A model generated the notes under the pieces. That model was not told the DNA's origin. It was given only the letters and a program-made list of their open reading frames with translations, and made no database searches. A stretch of 64,000 bases of DNA. It comes from Morinoia aosen. Lineage: Eukaryota; Arthropoda; Malacostraca; Amphipoda; Talitridae. Below, in pieces: positions 32,733 through 43,744 of the stretch. A program made the translations under genes and the position numbers. Location of the stretch: the NCBI GenBank assembly GCA_030386875.1, contig CM059570.1:28279692-28343691 (forward strand). The letters run 5' to 3'. How positions within the stretch are numbered: the first letter of the stretch is position 1; each line of letters opens with the position of its first letter.

Positions 32733-33433
32733 CAAATATCACGGAATCACTCTTTCACTTTTCAGTCTTTGCAGCATTTGAACTTTCGACATCCTTCCCT
32801 CAAATCTACCATGGAATGCGAAAGTAATGGCAAATTTCCATTTTATTAACAATCTAAGTCTAAACAAAACGGCTAATTGGGAACATCGGATTACCAGAAA
32901 ACATGTTTTTTTTTTTGGTTTGGGGTCCACTTTTTTTCGTTTTTGTCCTTTTCTGTTTGAAGTTATTGGTATCAGTGTAGGTTTTGGATGTTTGGGCGTC
33001 ATCACGATATAATCAACCCTGAGGGTCGTAGGGGTTTCAGACAGGATCTGTTCTAGAGATCGTGTCTGTGTCTTTTAACATGTTCACCGGGTGCCCGCTG
33101 TGGTAAACGGTTAGTTTGGTTAAGCTGTAAGTAGTAAAATTTGGAAATCAACTTTACTGCTTGAAAATAGTTTTATCTTTCCAAGGTGAAAAAACATAAA
33201 TATAGTTACACGATGAAATTTCACCTCGTTTGATACGTTATTTTTCAAATACTTCGCGAAACCGATTAAATGTCATTCATTTAAACCGGCACATGAACGA
33301 GCAATTGACCTATTGGTACACATGTGCCCCAATACGCGGGGAGCGTATTAACAAAGGGAATAGTGTCATGGAGCTCGCGATGATGGTTTATTGGAGCTGA
33401 TATGGAGATGAAGTAAAGGAGCGAGGTACCACC
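32733..33433. other. Unique sequence inside the PLE region
   Basis: No PLE similarity can be read here; it may be inserted sequence or strongly decayed element. No gene seen. Confidence 0.35.
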
Positions 33434-33705
33434 CACGGAAGAGGAAACAAGGTAGGGTCATTTCTATGGGAGAAAATACACCTCCTTTTGTTCGGCTAGC
33501 CAATAGCACGGCTTTATGTCAAACAAACTTTATGACGTCACCAAAATGCCATGACGTTAGGCCAATAGTGGAGCCAGATTTGAAGGTAGCAGTGCTATCA
33601 GATGCAATATGAGCGCTGTTATTGGTTCGTTGCCGTAAAGTCAGTAAAACCACACCGTCAACGAAAAAAAGACTGGTTTGACCCTACCTTGTTTCCTCTA
33701 CCGTG
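33434..33705. mobile_element. MITE with CACGG inverted ends, copy A
   Basis: A 272-bp unit with terminal inverted repeats: CACGGAAGAGGAAACAAGG at the left and, reading inward from the right, CACGGTAGAGGAAACAAGG, both followed by TAGGGTCA. Flanking 8-mers GTACCACC and GTGCCACT match at 6 of 8 positions, as expected for an old 8-bp target duplication (hAT- or P-type). Non-coding. Confidence 0.75.
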
Positions 33706-33959
33706 GTGCCACTCCAGCACCGCTGTGCTATGTGGTCACACGCCACACACTCCCGGCGATAAGTGACTGACTAAACTCGGTACTCTACGGCGCGGAGTAT
33801 AAGTAACCGCATCCTAGGTGGGTTTCCTGTAGTGATAATAATTCTAGCACAAGAAACTACATCCCGAAATTAAAATGCTTCTGTTTCGAGCATACATTTG
33901 CTCGCATTTCAAGTCACTGTATTCCGAATTCGATTTTTTACGCAATTTCTTTTAATCTA

Positions 33960-34403
33960 ATGGCTTTCCTATCACGATTAATCAATGCTAAGATTTGTAA
34001 TTTTTTGATCAAGAAATACAATCGTACTCTCCTTACTGTAACAGCTGATAAACTTAGAATGTTTTTTCGTGTTCTGCATTTTGGTGAGCAGTCAGAGCAA
34101 TTGAAGCGTGAATTGTGGTCCTTGATATCGTCCTTCCTCCCTCATGTTTCTTTTCCAGTCTTGCTAGTCATCACATTCACCATTGGTTCATTTTTCAGGT
34201 ATAATGACAAAGTTCCTTGGTGTCTCCGTTCTAGTCTTGTCTATAAGTACAGTTGTGCACAATGTGCATCGACGTATGTCGGCTCAACAGCCCGTACATT
34301 ACGAGTCAGACAGGCGGAACACGCCGGAATAAGTTCCAGAACTGAAGCTCGTTTTTGTCGCCCTCCACACTCTACCATGAGATCTCACACAGAGCAACAG
34401 TGA
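33960..34403 (+). pseudogene. PLE C-terminal region with GIY-YIG endonuclease
   Basis: A 147-codon open frame whose second half matches the PLE layout: EQSEQLKREL, then SFFRYNDKVPWCLRSSLVYK, then a Cys-containing YSCAQCASTYVGSTARTLR, then RQAEHAGISSRT. YVGS stands for the YIG part of GIY-YIG, and the following Arg and Glu/His are family-typical. It is open to TGA at 34401-34403. It has no functional RT partner, so it is a remnant even though this segment has no stop. Confidence 0.75.
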
Positions 34404-34756
34404 GATGTTAAAATTGAGAAATCGGACTCGGAAATTCTATGTTTCAATTTAATTTATAATTGAATATGGGGTATTTTACTACCCAAATATATAACTGGAA
34501 TAAGGAAAGAAGTTTATGTTTACGCAATACTTCACTTATTATTCATTTTATCCCGCTATTTAATATAAGTTTAACTATTCTGCATCTGACCGATTATCTA
34601 AAATTTCTTCTATAATTCAGGTTTAAAAAAAAAAGAGGCTCAACGTAAAACTTTAATACTTGGTACTGGGAATAAAAAAAGCCTATGTCCTGCTAAGAGG
34701 GGTTCCTAACCTGGGGTGCTCGTACCCCTTAGGGGTGAGGGATGATATTACGGTGG
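34404..34756. other. Spacer with hAT-like end
   Basis: AT-rich. GAGGGGTTCCTAACCTGGGG near 34698 resembles the CAGGGGTTC-type ends of hAT elements. A possible partner end, TCTCAGGGGTTCGAGG, is at about 35200. The pairing is not certain. Confidence 0.3.
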
Positions 34757-35195
34757 GGTGAAAGAAAAGTCCAGATAAATAATGGGATATTGGCTATGTG
34801 TTGGTATTTCAGGTCAGATCCAAATAAATAATGGGATATTGGCTATGTATTGGTATTTCAGGTCAGATCCAAATAAATAATGGGATATTGGCTATGTATT
34901 GGTATTTCTGGTCAGATCCAAATAAATAATGGGATATTGGCTATGTATTGGTATTTCAGGTCAGATCCAAATAAATAATGGGATATTGGCTATGTGTTGG
35001 TATTTCAGGTCAGATCCAAATAAATAATGGGATATTGCCTATGTATTGGTATTTCAGGTCAGGTCCAGATATATAATGGGATATTGGCTATGTATTGGTA
35101 TTTCAGGTCAGGTCCAGATATATAATGGGATATTGCCTATGTATTGGTATTTCAGGTCAGGTCCAGATATATAATGGGATATTGGCTACATATTG
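34757..35195. repeat. 49-bp minisatellite
   Basis: About nine copies of a 49-bp unit containing AATAATGGGATATTGGCTAT and TTGGTATTTCAGGTCAG. The last three units share GGTCCAGATATATAA in place of GATCCAAATAAATAA. Confidence 0.96.
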
Positions 35196-35754
35196 GCACT
35201 TTATCTCAGGGGTTCGAGGTTCGAATGAAAAAATTCATTTAGGGCTGCGGGGCGAAAAAAGATGGGAGCTCCTGTGGTGTAGAGAAGTTCCGTAGCTCAT
35301 ATTTCCCACTATACTAACTTTTTTGCCTTAAAACATTGAATTATTCCCTCTTTTTTACCCACACATGCCTTTTAAATATTAATAAATATTTAAAAATCAT
35401 CTCAGTGAGTACAACATTTAAATTTTAATATTTATTATCTTTAAATTCGGCTCAACGCGTTTTGTTTTCAAGTTTTATAAGAAATTCAAGTTTTGATGTT
35501 AAGTTTATTCTTGCATTTTGTTCATACCTGTTTGTGGTAAATAAATATTCTCAATCATATCAATATTCAAGTTGTGTTAGTTGAAGCGCGGACATCAATT
35601 TTTCTTGTGTTTTACTCATAAAAAAACATTTATTTCCAATGAAGATGGCACAAGAAAGATGCTACATCCTTGGTTTTTTAAACATTTTAAAGTAAATACA
35701 CTTATTTGATACACACACATGAGAATTGTAATACCCATGTCACTATTCGAAAAC
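35196..35754. other. AT-rich spacer
   Basis: No gene or clear repeat. Confidence 0.4.
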
Positions 35755-35975
35755 TAGCTTCACATGTGTGTGGTAAATGAATATCCTAATATTTCGAATG
35801 GTCTCAGCATGTCAACATTCAAGTTCTGATATTTAATTATTTCTTGAGTCATACTAAATAATTTATTATTGTATTTCAAATGGTTTCAGCATGTCAACAT
35901 TCAAGTTCTGATATTAAATTATTTCTTGAGTATGCTAAACAAATAATCATTGCATTTCAAGCGATCTCAGCATGT
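35755..35975. repeat. Roughly 89-bp tandem repeat, three copies
   Basis: Three diverging copies share GTCTCAGCATGTCAACATTC, AAGTTCTGATAT and AATTATTTCTTGAGT. Confidence 0.85.
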
Positions 35976-37921
35976 GCACATTCAGGTTCCGTGAGGCACA
36001 TTAAACCGAGGCCACAGCCACGCAGGGCGCGCGTCTCCAGAGCAGCCAGAGACCCACACCGCCACACGGAAGCTGTAGTCGGCACCCCGCTGCGTCAGTG
36101 GAGTATGCAAGCGTCGTCAGCCCACAGTGAGCAAGCAACAGCTTCTTTGTGGTATGGAGAGGCTTTGTGTGTGTAATATATGGCCATGTCGATATGTTGT
36201 GGTTAATCCCAGGTTGAGCTGAGCGCTTACGTAAGGGATTGAATTCAAGTATTGTAAAGGCTGAAGGTTTAGCACTAGCCATGGTATCTGATTAAACTGT
36301 TCACGTTGAACAGTCTACCCAACGTAGGTGGTCGTGGATAGCGTTTCTTGAGATGAAATTCATATGTGTGTGAGATTCTCTGCACCAGTAAGTTAACTGT
36401 TGATAGGTTCATATTCGGAAATTCAATTTTTATAGGGGGATGTGGGAGCATAGTCACACCTGCGATAGATGAATTGGGTATGTGGGGTGCTAACCTAATT
36501 ATTGTAAAGTTTTTCTTTTCTCGCACCAATGCTACGATACCTAAGGGTAGCGTGACATAACTCTCTCGACCTAAATCTCGGGACGTATTCCGTTGTAGTA
36601 AGAGGTATTGATTTATCAGGCGCTCAGTACCGACGTTGGCACCGCGTTAACGGGAGAAGTAACAGGGAATGTATTGCAATTCACGTATACACGTGATACG
36701 ATTATATGAAAACTCGTGTTCACAATACCTAATAAAGTGTAATCTCATCTAAAGGGTTGAGTGTTTTTTGGGGCAAAAGTGTGGTCTCGTGCTGAATATT
36801 GGGTAAATCTCTTAGATTCGCTCGCTGTATTTCTTATCAGCTCTTGAAGTCTTCCGTAAGTGTTAAGAACTATTCAGTGTTCCAACGTACTATGCAATCT
36901 GACGCAGAGGTTACGTTTTCTCCTATAGACAACGTAAAAGGTAAAGGTCTCGCTACTTTCTGTTCGTAACGTTCTAACTGTGTTTATGCATTAAAGGACC
37001 CGTATCCGAGCTTCAGTGTTTGATTGTATCGACACCTCTCATTATTACGGTTTAGGAAGGGTTAAACTAAATTCTAACGGTGTGATTCGTGTAGTGAATG
37101 AATCTTCTTGTCTGTTGACCTTTGGCTCTGCCTGAGTTGTTCTTGCATTGAACTGTTTTCTTCAATGAAGTCGCACCGCATTGCGAGCTTGCGTAAAGCT
37201 CAATGTATTGAAGTGTAAACACTCCCTTCTCGGTAAAACTTCAATAATATTTGACGAAAATGTAATACCAGGATATTTTACCTCGAACGCACAAAGCGCT
37301 TGAAGTGTTGAAACAATATTGAGGAATCTAGTGGCAAGATTCTTCCGTAATTCTTCTCTCGAATTAAAGCCACACATATCCCAACCAATTCTGCATGGTG
37401 AACCCCTAGAATTGCACTGTTGCACTGTTGCATTGTGGCCCTGCTCTCGAAATTTTTCAGTTCCCTGCATCAAATTTTACTAAGTTTCATAAATTTCTTC
37501 CTTGACTTGCATATATCTGTGTACCTTGTCCTAAGACTGAACGTTCCCTAGTGCCCGAACTTAATTGCATCTTCCTCTCCGTTGTTAATTCCTTCCTTCT
37601 TTGCAACACCTTCGTTGCGATTAGGGATGACTAAAACTTTGACTAGGGTGGGAGCACCAGTGGCCTGTCACCAGAATGCTGGTGACAAAGCATAGTGTCA
37701 CCAGTTCTTCATTCAGTTGAACAACAAAAAGTCGCGAAACGGTTTACGTCAGCGGTTTTCCTATGCACTAGGTTTTCTTTTCAGTTTATTCAACTCCTTT
37801 GGCGCACTAGGTTTTCCTTTCAGGAGTTGAGTATTGAGCGTCAGTCTTGCCTACCGGTTTCGTGACATTCAACTAAGCTCAGAAGAAGGATTTATTTAGA
37901 GCTTTTTGCCTCAAATGATGT
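35976..37921. other. Intergenic, no gene recognised
   Basis: A GC-rich island is at 35995-36140. The remainder (36180-37920) is unique sequence with only short unsupported frames. Long non-coding RNA or decayed transposon sequence cannot be excluded. Confidence 0.35.
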
Positions 37922-38180
37922 CCACATAGAGGAAGCAAGGTAGGTAGATTTCTATGGACGAGAACAAGCCTCGCCATCGGCTAGCCAATGAGAAGTTTAT
38001 TTTTTGAACAATCTTTAAAACGTCACCTAAACGCCATGTCATTACTCATAGTGAAGACAGATCTAGGGGTAGCAGTGCTACCAAATGGAATTGAGCGCTG
38101 CTGTTGGTTCATTGCTATGACGTCAGTAAAACGGCCGATGGAAAAGACTGGATTGACCCTACCTTGTTTCCTCTACCGTG
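37922..38180. mobile_element. MITE with CACGG inverted ends, copy B
   Basis: A 259-bp relative of 33434-33705. It shares TTCTATGG, CGGCTAGCCAAT, GGTAGCAGTGCTA, GGTTCATTGC and the right end TGACCCTACCTTGTTTCCTC ending CTACCGTG. The left end has several changes (CCACATAGAGGAAGCAAGG). Confidence 0.75.
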
Positions 38181-39139
38181 CTCTTACCTCGCTTCATAAT
38201 CTTTCGGTGTTCTTGCCATGAGCGTAGCAATTGACTGTTCCTTCAATTCCGGTGAATTTTATCCCGAGAAGTCTTAGAGCTTCTTGGCGAAAGCTCAGAT
38301 GTCGTCGAGGACAGTCTGAGAGCATGGCTTTTTAACATTAAAAGTTGTCTATGGTAAACGTAGAGGCGTTGGTAGCTAGTTGGTGGCAGAGCAAATTTAA
38401 GCATACAATGTAAAATGTAATTTTGGTTCACATGTTTACGTATCGCTGGTAAAATTGAGCTAACCTACCAATTTAGCGGGCTAGCCTCGATCTTCAGTGG
38501 ATTTGAAAACTTCGAACTCTAGGTTTTGGATGCTTGGAAGTAGACCGTTGAGCAGCTAACGGTGCACGCAGTAATCTTGAATCTATTTTGTCGAAAGTAT
38601 TCGCACAGAGAGAATTTTTTAGGGAAAATTTTTAATAAATGGTGGTCGAATGCTTCCATAAACACGAGAATAGCGAAATTTTAATCGCGAAAGATTACAC
38701 CAGCATCTTGTTAATGTGTTCCCGTTCCCGTGAGTTTAGTGATGAATTTGTGCCTCCGAAGTAACTCGATATGCTAATATTAAAGTTAGTCCCTGAACAA
38801 CCATCGTAAAAGTTTTCTGTCGGCACCTAGCACGTTTCTCCGAATCAAGATCATGGCGACTAATATCTTCTGGAATTGGGTTAAGATTTCCCTTGTAAAC
38901 TACATAGACTTCCTTCAATTTTTATCGTGTTTCCGGCAAAATATAGAAGACTCTAATCTTTGGTCTCTTCGAACTGAAGACCAGACAAAATTCGAAATTT
39001 TACTCAAAGATTAAAATTCCACACTCGAACACGAACTACAGCTGTTTTATATACCCTTAGAGCTTGCCTCAAAATCATTCTTCCTTTGCAGCCGTTATAC
39101 TTTCAGGTTTGTAAGCCTCTTCATTAACTAGCAAGAAAA
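38181..39139. other. 5' flank of RING gene 2
   Basis: Unique AT-rich sequence. CTTCCTTTGCAG near 39092 and ATACTTTCAG near 39105 resemble acceptors just before the start codon, so a 5' untranslated intron is possible. No TATA element was fixed. Confidence 0.35.
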
Positions 39140-39954
39140 ATGGCTCAAGCTGCACTTCACCCAAGCGCAACAGCCTTCGCACAGGCGATAGGCAAAATAG
39201 CGGGATTCCCCTTAACGCTCGATTTCGATGGGATGGCCTCGAAAGAGCTGGTGAAAGACCTCACTCATTTTGCCAGCCTGATTTTCCCCAGGAAAGAGTC
39301 CCTGGAGGTGCTGAGGCACTTGATCAGGCAGCAACTTACTCACGAACAGATGTGCGCGTTTGTGTCAGGCCTCGAGAAGTACATGGCTCGGGTCCACCCT
39401 GACTTCTGCTACAACTACTGCACTGACGAAGAGATCTCGGCCGTAGCGTCCGTGGACTTGATGAACGTAACTTTCGCTCTCAAGTTCATGTTTATGGAGT
39501 ACGTGACTTGGGAAGAAGTCAACGCCGTCAACGACGAAGGGAAAGCTATTCTGCTGGCCACGGCGGGGCGTTTCCTCCCCATTTTGAGGGACCTGAAGGC
39601 GATGAGATGCCTCATCACGGATGGTGAGAGTAGGCCGAGCATGGAGCAGGCCGTGCGAGACTCTCCCACGAGCTTGGAGCTCTTGCATAGGCTCTTTGCG
39701 GAAGAGGATGAAAATCCCGTCAAGGAAACTCTGATGGAAGACTTCTTCAATAAGCATGCCAGAGAGGATATTTGGAACAAAGTCTTCGAGATTACGAATG
39801 CAGACATTTTCATAGAGAAAAACCCGAGCAACAACACCTGCTGCTACTGCCTCACCAACCGCCTCGACTGCGGCAACGACTTTGCCATCGTGAACGCCTG
39901 CTGGGACCTGTACTGCCTCCGCTGCGTCAAGAGGATCGGCTTCGGCCTCGGCGG
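39140..39954 (+). CDS. RING-like protein, gene 2, main exon
   Basis: ATG at 39140 (context AAGAAAAATGG) opens a GC-rich frame of 271 codons plus two bases, ending at the donor GG|GTGAGT (39954/39955, phase 2). The first 230 residues are helical and acidic/leucine-rich and not recognised (MAQAALHPSATAFAQAIGK at the start). The C-terminus carries a RING-like set: CCYC, then ACWDLYCLRC. The usual His ligand position holds Asp (CWDLYC where gene 1 has CPHLYC), so it may be a degenerate or U-box-like fold. The spliced protein would be 317 residues. E3 ligase activity is inferred only from the domain type. Confidence 0.8.
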
Positions 39955-41037
39955 GTGAGTGCTTTGGTTGTTCAGCTTAAACATGGCTAGTTGATTCGAA
40001 AACAAGACTCCAGAGTCTCTACGCAGAGGTTCGTTTAGGGGTGTCAAGAGTGGCATATTTGTTAGCACAAACTTAGCATCAACTTGATAGTCTCAATTGG
40101 GGGTCCTCAAGGTTAGGAAATTACACCCTAGAGAACCTTCCAAAACCAGACTTCTGGGCGCCAGAAGTTCAAGTTTTGAATATTTATGCATGGGGAGTAA
40201 ACCTGCCTTCGGAAGTAAGGTTACCTTTCGTGGTATTAATTATTGCTGAATCATACTTTCGCTTCACTTGGAATTTGGGTCGCCAGTCTTGTTAGCTAAG
40301 ATTGTCAGGTGCCATGGGCTAAAGTTAAATTAAAAAACTTGACTGAAGAGTTATCTGCGAATGTGCACGGTAACGCTCAGCAGAAAAGACTAGTACTCCA
40401 GTTGGTACTGATGACGCATGTAAATACCGTCTCGTGCAGAGTATGGTCAAAGACATGTAGCCAGCTGAGCTTCAAAATAGACCGTGCAGTGCACCAAGTA
40501 CATTTCCCTGGATTACTAGCATTAGCACATTGCTTTCAGTGCGAGCCATAAATATATAGTCTAAAATTTAACTATATGGCTAAGTTAATAGTCGTCGTCT
40601 CGATGTATATAAAGAAATTTTCAATAACTCATAACTCTAAATTTGACTCGAGTATAGAACTTGAGTTTTACCGATCTCGGTCAACGTGATGCGAAATGAG
40701 TGTAGGTTACGGTCGTCAGAAGCACGCTGTGGGGGCTGGCACCCCAGAGGGCTACTGGCAAAGTAGTAGAGAAGTTGACGGGTCTTCTGTTGCCGTACTC
40801 GTTCAGAGTTTAGATTCTTTTTTGCAAATTTCATGGTTGTTGGCATTGCGTGAGGGTGAACTGAAAAACGGCAGTTTTCGATCCCCGTGTTGGTTCAAAA
40901 TTTAACTCCTGAACGCATTTTTATGCGCATTGCAGGCAGTGCGCGCGGGTGGACTGAAAGACGGTAATATTAATCTTTTTAATGATCGATTGTTATCGGC
41001 CCGTGATGGATAAAAGTATCGTGCATTCCTGTTGCAG
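39955..41037 (+). other. Intron of RING gene 2, holding a decayed exon copy
   Basis: Donor GTGAGT at 39955, acceptor TTCCTGTTGCAG at 41037. Near its 3' end (40935-40970) lies a damaged second copy of the start of exon 2; see the pseudogene entry. Short frames here have no support. Confidence 0.7.
40935..40970 (+). pseudogene. Decayed duplicate of the RING gene 2 second exon
   Basis: GCGCATTGCAG is followed by GCAGTGCGCGCGGGTGGACT, which matches the true exon start at 41038 (CAATGTGCCCGGGTGGACT). The Cys codon TGC of CARVDC is TGA here, and similarity fades after AAGACGG. It keeps an acceptor-like AG, about 100 bp before the true exon. Confidence 0.55.
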
Positions 41038-41176
41038 ACAATGTGCCCGGGTGGACTGCAAGAAGGACATCCAGACGTACGTCAGCACCAACACGTACCT
41101 GAAGTTCAGGGACGAGGTGCGCAGGAACGTCCTTGGGCCCTTCGAAAAGCAGTTCTTGGATCCCACACATGAGTGA
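41038..41176 (+). CDS. RING-like protein, gene 2, last exon
   Basis: Begins at acceptor GTTGCAG|A. The first base completes a Gly codon with GG of the previous exon. It reads QCARVDCKKDIQ, giving the final ligand pair as C-x4-C, then a helical tail (TYLKFRDEVRRNVLGPFEKQ) and TGA at 41174-41176. The intron phase and position match gene 1. AATAAA follows 44 bp after the stop. Confidence 0.8.
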
Positions 41177-41219
41177 AAATTCCGATTCTTTTAAAAGATT
41201 TTAAAGGTACAATTTTTCC

Positions 41220-41225
41220 AATAAA
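41220..41225 (+). terminator. Polyadenylation signal of RING gene 2
   Basis: AATAAA 44 bp downstream of the stop codon, within AT-rich sequence. Confidence 0.65.
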
Positions 41226-41539
41226 AAGTTCCTGTTCATATTGATATGATTTCTTCGCTTTACCTTAAATCACTAAGAATGGTATAGATTTTGCGAGAAT
41301 CGTGTTATGTTGATGATTTAGGGCGAGAAATGAACATTTATTCGGTGATGAACGAAGCTTTCAAGTTATTGAACACGCAACGCAATCTCCCTTTGCACTA
41401 AGTTTGGAAGGTTCCAGATCTTCCTCGCCTCTCGCTAATTAAGGGTTCTTCTAGAATGTTCGAATTGAAAACTTGAAAACTTGAAACTTTTAACTTGAAA
41501 ATTTTCAAAAAGAAAAACCGGAATTTCAGTGTGATTGAA

Positions 41540-41760
41540 ATGTTACTTGAATTTCGACTACGACGTCCGCCGCCGGTGTTAACGGAGGTAATTTTCTTAA
41601 TGCTACCGACAGACCAGTAGTCGCAGCTTCAACTTTCATAAATACTTGAAGCTGAACGAAGGAACGACACGGATCATGTTCAGTACTTGAAAATAGTTTA
41701 CTTCACTTAACTTTGAATTTGTTTGAACTTCATACTTGGTAACCACATGTGGTAACACTG
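41540..41760 (+). mobile_element. TTAA-type MITE, degraded copy
   Basis: Recognisable by CTACGACGTCCGCCGCCGGT, CCGACAGACCAGTAGTCGCA and GAAGCTGAACGAAGGAACGA. The ends are too changed to show TTAA clearly. Confidence 0.6.
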
Positions 41761-42600
41761 TTGTGAAACTAGTACGCCACCAGTTTCCACTCGGCCTGCC
41801 TGTGCAAGAGAACCAGAAGTGGAAGCGAAGTTCCGCTAAGAAAACTTTTTTTCGAACTGGAAAAGAATAGACATTCTACCTGGCATGAAAAGTTTTTCGC
41901 GAAAACTCAACCTCGAATTTCAACCCTGGATTGAAAAATAGACGTTTTCAGATGCCGTATACACTGACACGGCTTTAACTTCACTTCTGAATTCGTAAGC
42001 GTGCATTCGATGATGCCGTACGTGCTTGATATTAGACCATCTAGGGCTTTGAACTGTTAATCCTGGCTTAGTGTCTCGCAAAGTTCAATGACCCTGCTTT
42101 CTCTGAACTGTTTGATGCTCTGTGTAAGAAGTTTCGTAAAGGATTTTCTATAGCATCGGCGTATATAGTGTTAGGGAGTAAATGTTCCCTCTCCAGTTGC
42201 CGCCATCCTTCAAATTTCTTATCGTTCGGTCATCGGCTTGAAAACTTGATGTATTGTGGTCTACCACATTTTTGAGAGGATTGTATGGAAATGCTCTGAA
42301 TTTCTGAGTCTTCCCAGGGCTTGATTTATAGCAACGTAGAGTTCGTAAACAGGAACGATAAACTGGTGATTTCAGAGCTCGGGTTTGCCGGTGTACCCAG
42401 TTTACGGGCAAGAGTTAGAACTGGTATAGAAATAGACTTAATTGAAAATGAAGTAATATTGAACGTTCTTCTTGAAAGTAACGCATTTAACTTGAAACTT
42501 GAGACAGCGGCAGGGGTTATTGTATAATACAAGATTCTTTTGAAAATCGTGAAATTTGAAATTCGCCAACATTGACAATCATGATGTCGTTAAGTCTTCA
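41761..42600. other. Intergenic
   Basis: AT-rich, unique; short overlapping frames on both strands near 42320-42530 lack support. Confidence 0.4.
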
Positions 42601-42604
42601 CAAA

Positions 42605-42705
42605 GGGTTTATGGAAACCGTCTTCGACTATTGGTCGATCAACGGCATTTGGAAAATTCCATCCGTGTACCACCGGTGGCTCACATAGAAATCAAAGTGT
42701 TGAAC
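42605..42705 (-). mobile_element. TTAA-type MITE fragment, inverted
   Basis: Reading the minus strand: CAACACTTTGATTTCTATGT, then GAGCCACCGGTGGTACACGG and GACCAATAGTCG. This is the left half of the family. Confidence 0.6.
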
Positions 42706-42879
42706 AGCCCGTGACGTATGGCGTGCGAGGCTTCATAATCTCCGCAGTCATCGCTTCCAACACGTTGGTTGCGACATACCGATGGTGGTTTGAATAATTG
42801 CAAAAATCTTTTCTGGACCCAGTTAACGTTTAGTATTTGAAAATTTGAACAATCTTTTTTGAATTAAGTTTGTTGCACC

Positions 42880-42957
42880 GAGTTAACGTTCAGTATTTGA
42901 AAATTGGACTGAGTTGAGAATTGAACTTCAGTTAAACCCATCGCAGTCAACGTGTCG
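42880..42957 (+). mobile_element. TTAA-type MITE right-end fragment
   Basis: Ends in CATCGCAGTCAACGTGTC, matching the right inverted end (CCGCAGTCAAAGTGTTAA) of the family with changes. Confidence 0.4.
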
Positions 42958-43054
42958 AGGGTGGTCAAGCTGCGTTGGGTTAAGTTGGATGGTCAAGTCA
43001 AGGTGTTGAAGTTGCGTTGGTCGGATGTGAAAGCTGTTTTCGTCTCGGTGCCCC

Positions 43055-43620
43055 TCGGTGAGAGACAGCTATTGTACTTATGGAAAGTAGCGATCCCAGG
43101 GGGAATATGCGAGGTCCTGGGCTGAATTTTAGGTAGGCCTTCTGTTTCAATATTTCTTTTGTTACGGACCATCTTTTCACGGGTCAATGCTGTTCTATTT
43201 TTCAATGCCTTCTACTTTCAGCTTTATTTTCATGTTCTTTCTCACCTCAATGTGCATCTTGTTCGGAGAATATCTGGAACGTCTCCCTTCAGGGGGTACA
43301 ACCATAATATCTATGGGAATTATCATCCCCAGGGCGATTATGTGAGGTCCCGAGCTCAAGGTTAAGTAGGCCTTCTTTTTCTTGCAATAGAATATTTTTT
43401 ATTTGGTTGTAACCGACCATTTTTTCTGTTCACTGCTGTCCTGTTTTTCAGCACCTATTTCTTTCAACTTTTTTTCTTGTTTCATGCTTTCTTGGCTTAC
43501 TGTTTCTATGCACCTTGTGCGTTTCCTCAACTCCGTACTAAATGGTGAAGCAGTTTTTGGGACGCCTTGCAGCGGTTAGGGAGGTTTGAACTACTATATA
43601 ACCATCGAATCTTGAGTTCC
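43055..43620 (+). mobile_element. TAATC-tailed element, plus copies 2 and 3 in tandem
   Basis: Two partial copies follow each other. 43055-43262 stops after TTTCATGTTCTTTCTCACC. 43285-43620 runs from CCCTTCAGGGGGTACAACCA through CTGTCCTGTTTTTCAGCACC to GCGGTTAGGGAGGTTTGAAC. A further piece resembling the 3' part (CTAAAAGGTGCCATCCTCAC) appears after the 27-bp array at about 45197-45280, so the array may have grown inside a third copy. Confidence 0.65.
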
Positions 43621-43744
43621 GGTAGACGAATTCTAAATAACTCTGTAGCACCAGTAACGCTGGTTTGCTGGCGGGACAGTGGCCAGTTTATAAATAAGCT
43701 TCATGTATTTCAAGTTCAGGTGACAGAACATAGGGAAGATAATT

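Larger units (their letters stand above)
31665..34403 (+). mobile_element. Penelope-like element (PLE), decayed and interrupted
   Basis: Reverse transcriptase fragments at about 31745-32275 and a GIY-YIG endonuclease region at 33960-34403 lie in the same direction and in the order typical of Penelope-like elements. Between them are a 27-bp minisatellite (32314-32732), unique sequence and a MITE (33434-33705). A 32-bp repeat (TCTAGGAAGCTCTCGGTGAT) is present three times at 31665-31755. Confidence 0.75.

Noticed and set aside
34698..35215. A complete hAT element around the 49-bp array
   Set aside because: A hAT-like CAGGGGTTC-type end exists on both sides, but the two are not convincingly inverted and no target duplication was found.
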